Below, piece by piece: positions 62,660 through 64,000 of a stretch of 64,000 bases of DNA. Position numbers and translations under genes: made by a program. Position 1 is the first letter of the stretch. Every line of letters begins with the position of its first letter. The stretch is taken from positions 1 to 64,000 of the forward strand of contig CAZTYP010000050.1 in NCBI GenBank assembly GCA_964617555.1, given 5' to 3'. This DNA is from 1-14-2-50-31-20 sp964617555. GTDB taxonomy: Bacteria > Bacteroidota > Ignavibacteria > Ignavibacteriales > Melioribacteraceae. Below the pieces are notes generated by a model, which did not search any database, was not told the origin of the DNA, and worked only from the letters and a program-made list of their open reading frames with translations.

Positions 62660-64000
62660 TTATATGTCTCCCAACACAACGTTTTTTTCAATAATAGAAT
62701 CCGCGTTTTCAATATTTCGAGTTTTATTAATTACTTTATGAACAATAATGTTTTCCAATTTAATATTTTTAATAGGTTCTTCGGATTCACCGGTTATATC
62801 AATTGCTATGTTAGCTTGATCTAATTCTATATTTTTTAAATATATCCCTTCAATTTTGGTTAACCTTACTTCGTATGTGGGAACAATATCCTTCCACTGG
62901 TATAATCTATCTGTTTTAATACTTAAAACACCACCTCTAACTTTTCCCGCTTTAATGTTTTCCACATAAATATTTTTTACGTAACCGCCTCTTCTTAAAT
63001 TTGTTTTGATGAAAAGGACATTATTCAGTTTGGTTTTTTCTTTCATCGGAAACGTGCAATCGTGTACATAAACATTCTCTACACCTCCGGATAATTCGCT
63101 TCCTATTGCCACAAGTTGATGACCTTCGCGTATTTCACAATTTTGTACAACAATATTTTTACTTGGTGTATGTAACCTCCAACCGTCGTGGTTTCTGCCG
63201 GATTTTATTGCAATGGCATCATCTCCTTGATCAAAAATACAATCTTCCACCAAAAGATTTTGTGTCATCTCAGGATCAATTCCGTCGTTATTATTTCCAT
63301 GAGCATAAACATCAACCCTACGCACAACTGCATCCGTACATTTAAGGAGATGAATTACCCAAAACGGGCTGTTGCGTATTTTAATATCTTCAATTAAAAT
63401 ATTACTACATCTGTTAAACTGAATAAATTGCGGACGGAAATGATTTTTGCCTACAGCCATTTGGCGCTCCTTTACAGGTACTTCTTTTGCCGCCATATTA
63501 TAAAGTTGTTTTGATGCCTCCAGATGTGCCGGAGTGCGTTCAAACCATTTTTTCCAAGTATCCATTTCGGCTTTTATTTTTCCTTGACCGGTAAGTGCAA
63601 TATTTTTACATTCAAATGCATAAATAAGAGGAGAATAATTGTAGCATTCAAATGCTTCCCAACTTGTTTGAACCGCCGGCAAATAATCTTCAGGATTGTC
63701 GGAAAAACAGAGTTCGGCTCCTTCTTCTAAATGTAAATTAACATTACTTTTAAAATGGATTTTACCAGTAAACCAATACCCTTTCGGAATAAGAACAGTT
63801 CCGCCTCCGGCTTTATTACACGCTTTAATTGCTTTGTTTATTGCGTTACCGTTATTTTTTTCCGTTCCTTCAACAGCACCGTAATCTTTAATATTAAAAA
63901 CTTTATCGGGAAAAACCGGCAAGGTTATTTCCGGCATCTCAAACGGGGCTTTCACTTTTATTATATTGCTTAAATTATTGTTTTGTGTTGAAATTTTATC
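62660..64000 (-). CDS. GH28-family polygalacturonase-like enzyme (N-terminus beyond the window)
   Basis: The frame is open to the window edge, giving 446 residues; the 15 residues upstream of the first possible GTG at 63955 are also in frame (…STQNNNLSNIIK), so the start and signal peptide lie outside. The right-handed beta-helix core shows the GH28 motifs: GNNNDGIDPEMTQN, DQGDDAIAIKSGRNHDG (catalytic Asp pair) and REGHQLVAIGSELSGG. N-terminal VFNIKDYGAVEGTEKNNGNAI is typical for the family. It hydrolyses pectin-type galacturonans or related uronic-acid polymers; GH28 also includes rhamnogalacturonases. Confidence 0.9.
   Translation of the reverse strand, partial: DKISTQNNNLSNIIKVKAPFEMPEITLPVFPDKVFNIKDYGAVEGTEKNNGNAINKAIKACNKAGGGTVLIPKGYWFTGKIHFKSNVNLHLEEGAELCFSDNPEDYLPAVQTSWEAFECYNYSPLIYAFECKNIALTGQGKIKAEMDTWKKWFERTPAHLEASKQLYNMAAKEVPVKERQMAVGKNHFRPQFIQFNRCSNILIEDIKIRNSPFWVIHLLKCTDAVVRRVDVYAHGNNNDGIDPEMTQNLLVEDCIFDQGDDAIAIKSGRNHDGWRLHTPSKNIVVQNCEIREGHQLVAIGSELSGGVENVYVHDCTFPMKEKTKLNNVLFIKTNLRRGGYVKNIYVENIKAGKVRGGVLSIKTDRLYQWKDIVPTYEVRLTKIEGIYLKNIELDQANIAIDITGESEEPIKNIKLENIIVHKVINKTRNIENADSIIEKNVVLGDI

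Noticed and set aside
1..64000. CRISPR arrays, tRNA or rRNA genes, insertion sequences and phage genes
   Set aside because: I looked in the gaps and saw no regular spacer-repeat pattern, no cloverleaf-type T-loop sequence, and no transposase, integrase or phage structural motif.

Overview
The window is AT-rich, gene-dense DNA from a Gram-negative bacterium. Envelope markers are LolA, several lipoproteins with clear lipoboxes, an RND pump, a TolC-type outer-membrane factor and several outer-membrane barrel candidates. The proteins are rich in Lys/Asn/Ile/Phe. The gene families (TlpA-like thioredoxin with DUF1858 and DUF6132 proteins, IF-2 with a long acidic linker, M13 peptidase, GH20/GH28 enzymes, a bacterial iodotyrosine-deiodinase-type flavoprotein) point to the Bacteroidota/Chlorobiota (FCB) group, perhaps an Ignavibacteria-like lineage. 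That placement is inference; there is no rRNA gene. I saw no tRNA, CRISPR array, IS element, phage gene or attachment site. TAA is the usual stop, with some TGA and TAG, so the genetic code looks standard.

Layout. 1-7.2 kb (+): the end of an unknown gene, a glycerophosphodiesterase lipoprotein fused to a barrel-like domain, then an efflux operon (HlyD-type adaptor, a permease fused in frame to an outer-membrane lipoprotein, an AI-2E-type transporter). 7.3-34.6 kb (-): about 27 kb of genes all on the minus strand. In transcription order they are NhaC and a porin; a terminator; the rimP-nusA-infB-rbfA-truB-ribF-rpsO-pnp translation/RNA operon; dus, rng, a transaldolase-like aldolase, gcvT, comB, ftsK, lolA, a flippase-like membrane protein, an outer-membrane protein, uppP, a cyclophilin lipoprotein, an NSS transporter with a tiny MetS-like subunit, holA, and an ECF sigma/anti-sigma pair. 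35.2-39.3 kb: a redox island (TlpA-like protein, DUF1858, DUF6132, an unknown protein, an Rrf2 regulator, a NapH-like ferredoxin, a MarR regulator). 39.4-42.5 kb (+): dTDP-rhamnose genes rfbC and rfbD interleaved with a PfkB kinase and a HAD-IIA phosphatase. 42.5-47.6 kb: a small membrane protein, a C1 peptidase, a trypsin-like lipoprotein, a glutamate-racemase-like protein with a cold-shock-domain protein, and an outer-membrane protein. 47.6-56.4 kb (-): RND pump and adaptor, a receiver-only regulator with a barrel protein, and an amino-acid permease with an iodotyrosine-deiodinase-like enzyme. 56.6-64 kb: GH20 enzyme, class II aldolase, M13 peptidase and a GH28 enzyme cut by the window edge.

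Most unusual points: (1) pnp is collinear and complete but has one in-frame TAG at the end of its first RNase PH domain. (2) An inner-membrane efflux permease and an outer-membrane factor share one reading frame across an A8 run, and either one-base shift would create a stop overlapping or just after the internal start. (3) A barrel-like C-terminal domain is shared by the GDPD lipoprotein at 0.3 kb and a stand-alone protein at 52.3 kb that is co-transcribed with a lone response regulator. (4) The flavoprotein at 53.7 kb keeps the Glu/Tyr/Lys substrate-lid triad of iodotyrosine deiodinase and sits in an operon with an amino-acid permease that also carries EIIA and TrkA-C domains.
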